From REBR01 sp033721915 (lineage in GTDB: Bacteria; Pseudomonadota; Gammaproteobacteria; Pseudomonadales; Oleiphilaceae), in contig JAWWAC010000047.1 in NCBI GenBank assembly GCA_033721915.1, forward strand, positions 1 through 22,658: 22,658 nucleotides of DNA. The letters run 5' to 3'. The notes under the pieces were generated by a model. That model saw only the letters and a program-made list of their open reading frames with translations. It made no database searches and was not told the DNA's origin. The translations under genes were made by a program, and so were the position numbers. Of this stretch, positions 1-9,073 are shown piece by piece. Every line of letters starts with the position of its first letter. Positions within the stretch are counted from its first letter, which is position 1.

Positions 1-219
1 CTGGTACTGCTCACGCAGCTCCATCTCACGCTGCTCGACCCTGTCTACCTGTGCGTAGAGGTCCTTGACGAAGAACCAGTAGCCACCACCAAACACCAGT
101 GCGAAGAGCAGCAGTGCGAACACCGCCTTGACCGGAGCCGGCCATATGCCGGCATTGTTGAAATCCAGGTCATTGATGTCGAAATTTTTCAGATTTTCCA
201 GGGATTCCGAGAAGTTCAC
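1..219 (-). CDS. pilO: Type IV pilus assembly protein PilO (N-terminal part, cut by window edge)
   Basis: The first 73 residues are visible. A short cytoplasmic leader containing FDINDLDFNNAGIWP is followed by one membrane helix (about residues 34-55, VKAVFALLLFALVFGGGYWF) and the start of a periplasmic coiled coil rich in Glu, Gln and Arg. This is the PilO layout. PilO forms a heterodimer with PilN in the inner membrane and links the cytoplasmic PilM ring to PilP and the PilQ secretin of the type IV pilus machine. The start is a GTG at 219 whose bases overlap the TGA of pilN (GTGA), with a strong GGAGGAG ribosome binding site about 6 bases upstream inside pilN, so the two genes are translationally coupled. 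The C-terminal globular domain lies outside the window. Identity rests on synteny plus topology. Confidence 0.93.
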   Translation of the reverse strand, partial: MNFSESLENLKNFDINDLDFNNAGIWPAPVKAVFALLLFALVFGGGYWFFVKDLYAQVDRVEQREMELREQYQ

Positions 220-782
220 TGGGTCTCCTCCACTTCCGGCTCAGGCACCACCTGTGTGACTGTCATGTTGAACTGACTGTATCCGGCACGACGGCTGTCG
301 GCGGAGGAGACATTGGTCAGGTTGGGGTCGGCAAACCAGTTGGAGCGTTCGAAGTTGCGCATCAGGCTGGAGATCCGGCTGTTGGATTCGGCCATGCCCA
401 CGATACTGACTTTCTCATTGGCTTTTTCCAGCTTGGTGTAATAAAGCCCGTCCGGCAGCGTTCTCACCAGCTCATCAAAGGCCCGCACGATCACAGGGCG
501 CAGGCCCTGCAGATCCTGGATAACCTGCATGCGCGAGAGCAGCTCTTCGCGGCGCTCGCGCAGATCGCGGATTTCCGCGATCTGCTTGTCCAGTGATGTC
601 ATGGCGTTTTCAATGTAGCTGTTGCGGGACTGCTGGTGGCTGATCATGCCGTTCACATGGTTCTGCCACAGGAACACCAGCCCGGCAGCCACCACCAGGG
701 CACCACCGAGCAGCACCAGAAACTGCCGCTGTTTCTCCGCCCGCAGCTCTTCACGCCAGGGTCTGAGGTTAATTTTTGCCAT
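216..782 (-). CDS. pilN: Type IV pilus assembly protein PilN
   Basis: 188 residues. The N-terminus MAKINLRPWREE is the conserved PilN tail that docks into a groove of cytoplasmic PilM. One membrane helix follows (about residues 21-40), then a periplasmic coiled coil (about 45-90) and a small ferredoxin-like domain. It pairs with PilO in the inner membrane and transmits PilM state to the periplasmic alignment complex. The ATG shares its A with the TGA stop of pilM (TGATG), and a GAGGAG ribosome binding site lies 9 bases upstream, so pilM, pilN and pilO form one coupled operon. The C-terminus ends in an acidic tail (PEPEVEETQ). Length is normal for the family. Confidence 0.96.
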   Translation of the reverse strand: MAKINLRPWREELRAEKQRQFLVLLGGALVVAAGLVFLWQNHVNGMISHQQSRNSYIENAMTSLDKQIAEIRDLRERREELLSRMQVIQDLQGLRPVIVRAFDELVRTLPDGLYYTKLEKANEKVSIVGMAESNSRISSLMRNFERSNWFADPNLTNVSSADSRRAGYSQFNMTVTQVVPEPEVEETQ

Positions 783-1855
783 CAGTCAAAACTCCTCATG
801 GCCAGTCCGCAGGCAATCATCAGTGACGGGGCATCGTTACTCAGTGCCGCCGCGTTGACCTTGGAACTGATGGCCATCTGCGCGAAAGGGTTGGCAACCA
901 TCGTGGGCGTGGCGGTTTTCTGTTCCACCTGGGCGGACAGCCCGGCAATGGAGGCGGTACCGCCGGCCAGCAACACATAGTCCACGGCATTGTACTGACT
1001 GGAGCCGAAGAAAAACTGCAGCGCCCTGGCCACCTGCTGCACCACGGCCTCCTTGAAGGGGGCCAGCACTTCGCTTTCGTAATCGTCCGGAAGACCGCCC
1101 TGCTTCTTGGCCATGCCGGCTTCCTCATGGGACAGACCGTAGCGGCGCTGAATCTCTTCCGTCAGCTGCTTGCCACCGAAGAGCTGCTCCCGGGTATAGA
1201 TGGTCTTGCCATCCGCCAGAACGCTGAGTGTCGTCATGGTGGCGCCAATGTCAACCACCGCCACCAGCTGCTCCTCGGCATCGTCATCCAGCTGGGACTC
1301 CACCAGTCGGCAGGCCCGCTCCATGGCATAGGCTTCCACATCCACCACCTTGGTGGTCAGCCCGGCCACCTGCAGCGCGTCTTCGCGGATGTCCACGTTT
1401 TCCTTGCGGCAGGCCGCCAGAAGCACATCCACCTGCTCGGGATTGATCTCGGAGGGGCCGATGGTTTCAAAGTCGATGGCCACCTCGTCCAGGGGGTAGG
1501 GAATGTACTGGTCCGCCTCGGTGGCAATCTCGTCTTCCATTTCAAAGTCGTTGAGACCGGAGGGCATCTGAATGGTCTTGGTGATTACCGCGGAGCCGGA
1601 GACCGCCACAGCGGCCTGCTTGACGCCGGATTTGGACTTGGCCACCACCTTCTTGACCACTTCCCCCACCGTTTCCACATCGGCGATGTTCTTCTCCACC
1701 ACCGCATCCACCGGCAACGGCTCCACGGCGTAGCTTTCCACGCGGTAGCGGTCGCCATTCCTGGACAATTCCAGCAGCTTCACGGAACTGGAGCTGATGT
1801 CGATGCCCAGCATGACGCTGCCTTTTTTACCGAGTTTCCCTAGCTTCTCTAGCAT
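782..1855 (-). CDS. pilM: Type IV pilus assembly ATPase-like protein PilM
   Basis: 357 residues from the ATG at 1855. PilM is a cytoplasmic, actin-fold (FtsA-like) protein that binds ATP and the PilN tail. Visible signatures are the phosphate-1 loop LGIDISSSSVKLLEL near the N-terminus, the second phosphate loop VVDIGATMTTLSV in the middle, and LAGGTASIAGL near the C-terminus. The frame stays open to a GTG at 1894, but the extra residues are not PilM-like and have no ribosome binding site. A GTG at 1864 is also possible because AGGGTG lies 5 bases before it, so the start is uncertain by three codons. It is the first gene of the pil operon and is transcribed divergently from mrcA. Confidence 0.95.
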   Translation of the reverse strand: MLEKLGKLGKKGSVMLGIDISSSSVKLLELSRNGDRYRVESYAVEPLPVDAVVEKNIADVETVGEVVKKVVAKSKSGVKQAAVAVSGSAVITKTIQMPSGLNDFEMEDEIATEADQYIPYPLDEVAIDFETIGPSEINPEQVDVLLAACRKENVDIREDALQVAGLTTKVVDVEAYAMERACRLVESQLDDDAEEQLVAVVDIGATMTTLSVLADGKTIYTREQLFGGKQLTEEIQRRYGLSHEEAGMAKKQGGLPDDYESEVLAPFKEAVVQQVARALQFFFGSSQYNAVDYVLLAGGTASIAGLSAQVEQKTATPTMVANPFAQMAISSKVNAAALSNDAPSLMIACGLAMRSFD

Positions 1856-2083
1856 TGCCAACACGCATTCACCCTGGATTCTGGTTTTTGACACGCCGGG
1901 GCTGGTGAAATGCCCCCTGGCGCCCCCCGCAGTGACAGCCGCGCTGTTACTGCATTGTTAGAGAAATTCGTCCCATAAGCGTTTACACTGCGGGAACCGA
2001 ACAGTGTCGGTCCGGTATTCTGGACTTCCGACCTGATGCAATGTCTGAAATGATAGACGCAAATCCCATGATTGTCAGAAAAA
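1856..2083. promoter_or_regulatory. Divergent control region between pilM and mrcA
   Basis: This 228-base spacer must hold the promoters of both pilM (leftward) and mrcA (rightward). I do not see a convincing -35/-10 pair on either strand. It does contain an inverted repeat, ACACTG at 1985-1990 and CAGTGT at 2002-2007, with a nested ACCG/CGGT pair around 1997-2012. These could be an operator or chance palindromes. The short frame running leftward from 2151 through this spacer has no homology that I recognise and is not called. Confidence 0.45.
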
Positions 2084-4534
2084 ATGTCCCGACTATTTAA
2101 TAGCTTCCGCGCCGTAATCCGCCTGCTTCTGGCCATGTCTGCCGCGGCCATACTGGTTATGGCGGCCTTTTATCTGTACCTGCAGCCCGCCCTGCCCCCG
2201 GTGGAGCAGTTGCGGGACATTCGCCTGCAGACGCCGCTGCGAGTGTATTCCCAGGACAAACAACTAATAGCAGAGTTTGGCGAAATGAGAAGGACCCCGG
2301 TGACACTCGGGCAGATACCGGAGCATCAGGTGCAGGCCTTCCTTGCCGCCGAAGACAGCCGCTTTTACCGTCACCATGGTGTGGACTTGCGAGGACTGGC
2401 GCGGGCTGCCGTGGAGCTGGCCTCCACGGGCAGCATCCAGTCCGGTGGCAGCACCATTACCATGCAGGTTGCAAAAAACTTCTTTCTGACACGTGATCGT
2501 ACATTTCTGCGCAAGTTTAACGAGATCCTGCTGGCACTGCAGATTGAGCGTGAAATCAGCAAAGAAGAGATTCTGGAGCTTTATCTCAACAAAATCTACC
2601 TGGGCAACCGGGCTTACGGGTTGGCTTCTGCGGCCAATGTCTATTACGGACGGGACCCCGAGGAGCTGAACCTGGCCCAGATGGCCATGATCGCCGGTCT
2701 CCCCAAGGCGCCCTCCTCCTACAACCCCCTGGCCAACCCGTCCCGCGCACTGGAAAGGCGGGACTGGATACTGGGGCGCATGCTGGCACTGGGCTATATC
2801 GACTCACAGGCCTACGAAGAGGCACTGGCGGAACCCGTCACGGCCAGCTACCACGGCCCTGAAGTGGAACTGGAGGCGCCCTATGTGGCGGAAATGGCCC
2901 GCGAGGACTTGTTCCGAAGGGTCGGCCCCGAGGCCTATACCGAGGGCTACCAGGTCTATGTCACGGTCAGAAGCGATCGCCAGGAAGCCGCCAACCGGTC
3001 ACTGCGGGAAGGGCTGGAAGCCTATGACCGCCGCCACGGCTATCGCGGCCCCATTGACGAGTGGTCCCTGGATGAAGACGAGGATATGGCCGCACTGCAG
3101 TCACGCCTTTCCGCCATCAGGCCCATTGCCGACCTGTTGCCGGCGGTGATTACCCGGGTGGAGGATGACCATGCCATGGCCGTCACACAGCCGTTCGGCA
3201 CCGTCAGAGTGCCTTTTGCCAGCATGCAGTGGGCACGCCCCCACAGGGGCGTAGACCGCCAGGGTGAGCCCCCCTCGGCCCCTTCCGACGTGGTGGCCAG
3301 GGGCCATGTGGTCAGGCTGCGTGTCCCGGTACAGCCCATCACCACGGAGGACGGCGAGCCAGTGGTGCTCAGCGCCCAGCTCTCCCAGGTGCCTGAGGTT
3401 CAGGGGGCACTGGTGTCACTGGCCCCCGACACCGGTGCCGTAGAGGCCCTCACTGGTGGCTACAGCTTTGCACTGAGCAACTTCAACCGGGCCACACAGG
3501 CCACCCGCCAGCCCGGCTCCGCCTTCAAGCCACTGCTGTACCTCTCGGCGCTGGAGCAGGGCAAGACCGCCGCCACACTGATCAACGACGCGCCCATTGT
3601 GTTTGAAGACGATGAGCTGGAAACCACCTGGCGCCCCCAGAACTCCTCCGGGCGATTCGGCGGCCCCACCACGCTGCGGCGGGCCCTCTACCAGTCCCGC
3701 AACCTGGTGGCCATCCGGTTGTTGCGGGAAATGGGGCCCTCCACCACCCTCAGCTATCTGCGCCAGCTGGGGCTGGACACGAGCACACTGCCTGACGACC
3801 TGTCACTGGCGCTGGGCAGTGGCACCATGACGCCAATGGAGCTGACCCGGGCCTATGCCATTATCGCCAACGGCGGCTATGCCGTAGAGCCCTACCTGAT
3901 TGAGCGCATCGAGGGGCCGGATGAGGAGCCACTGTACCAGGCCCCGGAAACCGTGCTGTGCGATGACTGCAAGGATAACGAGGGCAGGCTGGTGGAGCGC
4001 ATCATGCCACTGGACGGTGACAACCTCCGGCCCAGGCGGGTCATGCCCAGGGTGGCGGACGAACGCGCCGTGTATATCCTCCATTCCATGATGCAGGATG
4101 TGATCAAGCGCGGTACCGGGCGGCGCGCCAGCGCACTGGGGCGTGACGACCTGGCCGGCAAGACCGGCACCACCAACGACCAGAGGGACACCTGGTTTGC
4201 GGGCTTCAATACAGCACTGGTGGCCGGGGCCTGGGTCGGGTTTGACCAGCCACGCTCACTGGGGCGCAGCGAGTTCGGTGCCGTTACCGCGCTGCCGGTA
4301 TGGCAGGGCTACATGAAGGAGGCCCTCGAGGGGGTCCCCACCAGCCTGATGCCACAGCCTCCGGGCATTGTCACACTGCGCATCGACCCGCAAACCGGCA
4401 AGCGGGTCAGCGCCGGCCACAACAATGCCCGTTTTGAGCTGTTCCGCAGCGAAAACGCCCCCGAGGAACCGGCGGAAAACAACCGCAACGAATCCTCCGA
4501 CAGCGACAGCCTGCCCGCCCAGCAGCTGTTCTGA
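2084..4534 (+). CDS. mrcA: Penicillin-binding protein 1A (class A bifunctional PBP)
   Basis: 816 residues. This is a periplasmic peptidoglycan glycosyltransferase/transpeptidase anchored by one N-terminal membrane helix (about residues 15-35). The GT51 domain shows EDSRFYRHHGVD (from residue 90, catalytic Glu), GGSTITMQ (about 121), NEILLALQIE and EILELYLNKIYLGNRAYG. The transpeptidase domain shows the three active-site motifs SAFK (Ser about 479), SRN (about 538) and KTGTT (about 693). An OB-like insert lies between the two domains, as in the Pseudomonas PonA/E. coli MrcA group. The C-terminal tail is Glu/Asn/Ser-rich and probably disordered. An in-frame TTG at 2072 is an alternative start four codons upstream. 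Neither start has a strong ribosome binding site. The gene is divergent from pilM, a long-conserved arrangement. Confidence 0.96.
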   Translation: MSRLFNSFRAVIRLLLAMSAAAILVMAAFYLYLQPALPPVEQLRDIRLQTPLRVYSQDKQLIAEFGEMRRTPVTLGQIPEHQVQAFLAAEDSRFYRHHGVDLRGLARAAVELASTGSIQSGGSTITMQVAKNFFLTRDRTFLRKFNEILLALQIEREISKEEILELYLNKIYLGNRAYGLASAANVYYGRDPEELNLAQMAMIAGLPKAPSSYNPLANPSRALERRDWILGRMLALGYIDSQAYEEALAEPVTASYHGPEVELEAPYVAEMAREDLFRRVGPEAYTEGYQVYVTVRSDRQEAANRSLREGLEAYDRRHGYRGPIDEWSLDEDEDMAALQSRLSAIRPIADLLPAVITRVEDDHAMAVTQPFGTVRVPFASMQWARPHRGVDRQGEPPSAPSDVVARGHVVRLRVPVQPITTEDGEPVVLSAQLSQVPEVQGALVSLAPDTGAVEALTGGYSFALSNFNRATQATRQPGSAFKPLLYLSALEQGKTAATLINDAPIVFEDDELETTWRPQNSSGRFGGPTTLRRALYQSRNLVAIRLLREMGPSTTLSYLRQLGLDTSTLPDDLSLALGSGTMTPMELTRAYAIIANGGYAVEPYLIERIEGPDEEPLYQAPETVLCDDCKDNEGRLVERIMPLDGDNLRPRRVMPRVADERAVYILHSMMQDVIKRGTGRRASALGRDDLAGKTGTTNDQRDTWFAGFNTALVAGAWVGFDQPRSLGRSEFGAVTALPVWQGYMKEALEGVPTSLMPQPPGIVTLRIDPQTGKRVSAGHNNARFELFRSENAPEEPAENNRNESSDSDSLPAQQLF

Positions 4535-4559
4535 TAGCCGGCCCTCCGAGGGGGCATAA

Positions 4560-4594
4560 AAAAGCCCCGCAGGCGTGATGCCGGCGGGGCTTTT
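4560..4594. terminator. Bidirectional intrinsic terminator between mrcA and maeB
   Basis: The stem is GCCCCGC (4564-4570) with GCGGGGC (4584-4590), continued inward by a few pairs after one mismatch. It is flanked by an A-tract (4558-4563) and a T-tract (4591-4594), so it can end transcripts arriving from mrcA on the plus strand and from maeB on the minus strand. Confidence 0.9.
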
Positions 4595-4613
4595 CTGGTT
4601 CAGTCCACTGACC

Positions 4614-5882
4614 TTAGACAATGTCTTCCATGGACTTCAGTGGGTAGTGCTCCGGGTAGCCCTTGCCGGCCACGCCACTGTCAACGGCCGCCCTGGCCAC
4701 GGCCGCAGGCACCACTTCCAGCAGGCGGATGTCCATGGGCTTGGGAATGATGTATTCCTTGCCGAACTCAAAGCCAGCGGCAACGCCGTAGGCATGGCCG
4801 ATCTCATCCGGTACGGACTGCTTGGCCAGTTCACGGATCGCGTGCACCGCCGCCACTTTCATCTCTTCATTGATGGTGGTGGCGCGGACATCCAGCGCAC
4901 CCCGGAAGATGAAGGGGAAGCCCAGCACGTTGTTGACCTGGTTGGGGTAGTCTGAGCGGCCGGTGGCCATGATCAGATCGTCACGGGTGGCCAGTGCCAG
5001 CTCCGGAGAGATTTCGGGGTCCGGGTTGGAGCAGGCGAAGACCACCGGGTTGGGCGCCATGGACTTGAGCATCTCGACGCTCATGAGGTTGGCACCGGAA
5101 AGGCCGATAAACACGTCCGCGTCCTTCAGTGCGTCTTCCGGTGTGCGACGGTCCGTCTCCACGGCGAACATGGCCTTGTACTGGTTCAGGTCGTCACGGC
5201 CGGAGTGGATCACACCCTTGCGGTCGAGCATCATGATGTTTTCCGACTTGGCACCACAGCTGATCAGGATCTTCATGCAGGCCACGGCGGCGGCACCGGC
5301 GCCCATGCACACGATGCGGGCCTCTTCCAGGGTCTTGCCCTGCAGCTCCAGCGCGTTGAGCATGCCGGCGGCGGTGACAATGGCGGTGCCGTGCTGGTCA
5401 TCGTGGAAGATGGGCACGTTGCACTGCTCGATCAGGGCGCGCTCAATCTCGAAGCACTCCGGCGCCTTGATGTCTTCCAGGTTGATGCCACCAAAGGTGT
5501 CTGCAATGCGGGCCACGGTTTCGATAAAGGCCTGGGGGCTTTCGGAATTGACCTCAATGTCGAACACATCAATGCCGGCAAAGCGCTTGAACAGCACGCC
5601 CTTGCCTTCCATGACCGGCTTGCTGGCCAGTGGGCCGAGGTTGCCCAGGCCGAGGATGGCGCTGCCATCGGAGATCACGGCCACCAAGTTGCCCTTGGCG
5701 GTGTACAGGTAGGCATTTTCCGGATCGGCGGCGATTTCCCGTACGGGCTCGGCCACGCCGGGGCTGTAAGCCAGGGAGAGGTCACGGGAGGTGACGGTGG
5801 GCTTGGTGATTTCCACGCTGATTTTGCCGGGACGCGGCTTAGCGTGATAATCCAGAGCTGCTTGTTTCATATCTTCAGACAT
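4614..5882 (-). CDS. maeB: NAD(P)-dependent malic enzyme, short form without PTA domain
   Basis: 422 residues. It oxidatively decarboxylates malate to pyruvate in the cytosol. The N-terminal malic domain shows SLAYSPGVAEP with the candidate catalytic Tyr39, MEGKGVLFKRFAGID with the candidate catalytic Lys94, and a divalent-metal cluster in FEIERALIEQ...FHDDQHGTAIV. The NAD-binding domain carries the Rossmann loop GAGAAAVACMKIL. The protein ends after the malic enzyme core, so it lacks the C-terminal phosphotransacetylase-like domain of the long E. coli MaeB. Whether NAD or NADP is preferred cannot be decided by eye. The ATG at 5882 has GGAA eight bases upstream. A TTG two codons earlier is less likely. 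It is convergent with mrcA, as in Pseudomonas. Confidence 0.94.
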   Translation of the reverse strand: MSEDMKQAALDYHAKPRPGKISVEITKPTVTSRDLSLAYSPGVAEPVREIAADPENAYLYTAKGNLVAVISDGSAILGLGNLGPLASKPVMEGKGVLFKRFAGIDVFDIEVNSESPQAFIETVARIADTFGGINLEDIKAPECFEIERALIEQCNVPIFHDDQHGTAIVTAAGMLNALELQGKTLEEARIVCMGAGAAAVACMKILISCGAKSENIMMLDRKGVIHSGRDDLNQYKAMFAVETDRRTPEDALKDADVFIGLSGANLMSVEMLKSMAPNPVVFACSNPDPEISPELALATRDDLIMATGRSDYPNQVNNVLGFPFIFRGALDVRATTINEEMKVAAVHAIRELAKQSVPDEIGHAYGVAAGFEFGKEYIIPKPMDIRLLEVVPAAVARAAVDSGVAGKGYPEHYPLKSMEDIV

Positions 5883-6152
5883 TGCCAATTTTCCGTTTTT
5901 TCAGTGAAAGGAACGGAGAACGCGCTGTGATGGCCCAACGCTCTCCCAGCCATCTACCCCGGCTGCAGCAAGGTGAGGCAAAACACCAGAACCCGGGGTT
6001 CAGTGACGCTTTGCCGCACCCTTCTGTTGATGAATGCAGCACCCATATGACAGGGGCGCAACATTATCGCGTGTTTGCCAACGACAAAACAAGCCGCGAG
6101 CGGGTCAGCGCCAACACCACTGACACCGCGCGGCCTGTTTCAAAGGGACAAA
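5883..6152. other. Intergenic spacer upstream of maeB
   Basis: About 270 bases (330 including the rpmE terminator) without a supported gene. A 126-residue plus-strand frame crosses it, but it lacks family features and a ribosome binding site and runs into antisense rpmE. The spacer should contain the maeB promoter and 5' leader. Apart from one weak promoter candidate I see no other signal. Confidence 0.6.
6063..6092 (-). promoter_or_regulatory. Weak candidate promoter for maeB
   Basis: On the minus strand, TTGTTT (6087-6092) and GATAAT (6063-6068) are separated by 18 bases. Transcription would begin near 6056, leaving a leader of about 170 bases before the maeB ATG. Match quality is modest. 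Confidence 0.3.
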
Positions 6153-6153
6153 C

Positions 6154-6186
6154 AAAAAAGACGCACCTGAGAAAGTGCGCCTTTTT
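6154..6186 (-). terminator. Intrinsic terminator of rpmE
   Basis: On the minus strand, GGCGCAC (6181-6175) pairs with GTGCGTC (6166-6160) using one G-U wobble, and is followed by a run of six T residues (6159-6154). It lies 27 bases past the rpmE stop. On the plus strand it also has a T-tract but carries one A-C mismatch, so it favours the rpmE direction. Confidence 0.87.
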
Positions 6187-6212
6187 CGTCAGACAGAGGG
6201 CGAACCCGCTGC

Positions 6213-6440
6213 TCAGCTTTCTTTCTGGCCACCCGCGATGCGGCTGCCAAAACGCTTCTTGAAGCGGTCGATCCGGCCACCAGTGTCCATCACCTTCTGC
6301 TTGCCGGTGTAGAACGGGTGACAGGCGGAGCACACATCCAGCTGGATATCTTCACCGACGGTGGAGCGGGTCTCGATGACATTGCCACAGCTGCAGGTGG
6401 CCTTCATGGGCTTGTACTTGGGCTGAATATTGTGTTGCAT
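6213..6440 (-). CDS. rpmE: 50S ribosomal protein L31
   Basis: 75 residues from MQHNIQPKYK. This is the zinc-binding (C+) form of L31: four Cys at positions 16, 18, 37 and 40 (CSC and CSAC) form the zinc site, followed by the family signature HPFYTGKQK and a basic C-terminal part. L31 bridges the 50S central protuberance to the 30S head. The ATG at 6440 has GAGG about 7 bases upstream. The longer open frame to 6500 is rejected because the added residues do not belong to L31. The gene is monocistronic, with its own promoter and terminator. Its partner paralogue without cysteines (ykgM type) is not in this window. Confidence 0.97.
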   Translation of the reverse strand: MQHNIQPKYKPMKATCSCGNVIETRSTVGEDIQLDVCSACHPFYTGKQKVMDTGGRIDRFKKRFGSRIAGGQKES

Positions 6441-6546
6441 GGCTGACCTCTTCAGGCAATGCCGCCACCCGGTCGTGGCCGGGCACCGCATTTGAATCAC
6501 GGGATCAGCCGGTGCAGACTCTGCGCTTGCACCAGGCTGACAAGGA
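6441..6546 (-). other. rpmE 5' leader with hairpin
   Basis: If transcription starts near 6546, the rpmE mRNA has a leader of about 105 bases. It contains the hairpin CCCGG (6483-6479), loop of six, CCGGG (6472-6468), followed by the ribosome binding site. L31 leaders that bind the protein for feedback control are reported in several bacterial groups. Whether this leader belongs to such a class is inference only. Confidence 0.4.
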
Positions 6547-6552
6547 CGGCGA

Positions 6553-6580
6553 ATGATAGCAGATTCATTGCCAGACGCAA
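6553..6580 (-). promoter_or_regulatory. Sigma-70 promoter of rpmE with extended -10
   Basis: On the minus strand TTGCGT (6580-6575), a 16-base spacer and TGCTATCAT (-10 TATCAT at 6558-6553, preceded by the TGn extension) form a good housekeeping promoter directed at rpmE. The rest of the rpmE-priA spacer (6581-6775) shows no convincing plus-strand promoter for priA, although TTGACG occurs at 6602 without a matching -10. Confidence 0.75.
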
Positions 6581-6775
6581 GGCCCCCTGTCCCCGGGTCC
6601 CTTGACGCGACTCATTACAGCACCCCTGCCGGGTAACCCGCCCCGGAAGTTCAGACACGGCACTGTGCGAGCGGCACGGAATTGGTTTACTCTCTGCCTC
6701 CGGCCCTGGCCCCTGACCGGGCCCCGTTTGCTGTCCGCAATGCCGTTTTGCCAGAATGCCCAGGGAGAGCCCAGA

Positions 6776-8971
<2,196 letters not shown>

Positions 8972-8973
8972 CG

Positions 8974-9051
8974 GGGCCCAGTCAGTGACAGTAGAGCCAC
9001 AGCCGACAGACCGACAGCAGCCAAAGGGCCCTGTGACTGACCACCGGGCCC
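8974..9051. repeat. Interrupted inverted repeat in the priA-kinase spacer
   Basis: GGGCCC occurs three times in about 80 bases (8974-8979, 9026-9031, 9046-9051). TCAGTGACAG (8982-8991) faces CTGTGACTGA (9031-9040), complementary except for one position. A direct repeat CCGACAG (9003-9009 and 9011-9017) lies in the loop. No T-tract follows, so it is not a standard terminator. It could fold as a long imperfect stem in RNA or serve as an operator for the downstream kinase gene. Confidence 0.5.
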
Positions 9052-9073
9052 GGTAAAGAATGCGAGCCCCGCC

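Noticed and set aside
1127..1843. 238-codon frame antisense to pilM, and similar frames antisense to maeB (5205-5930) and priA (7856-8497)
   Set aside because: All are mirrors of confirmed genes, with no recognisable family or start signal.
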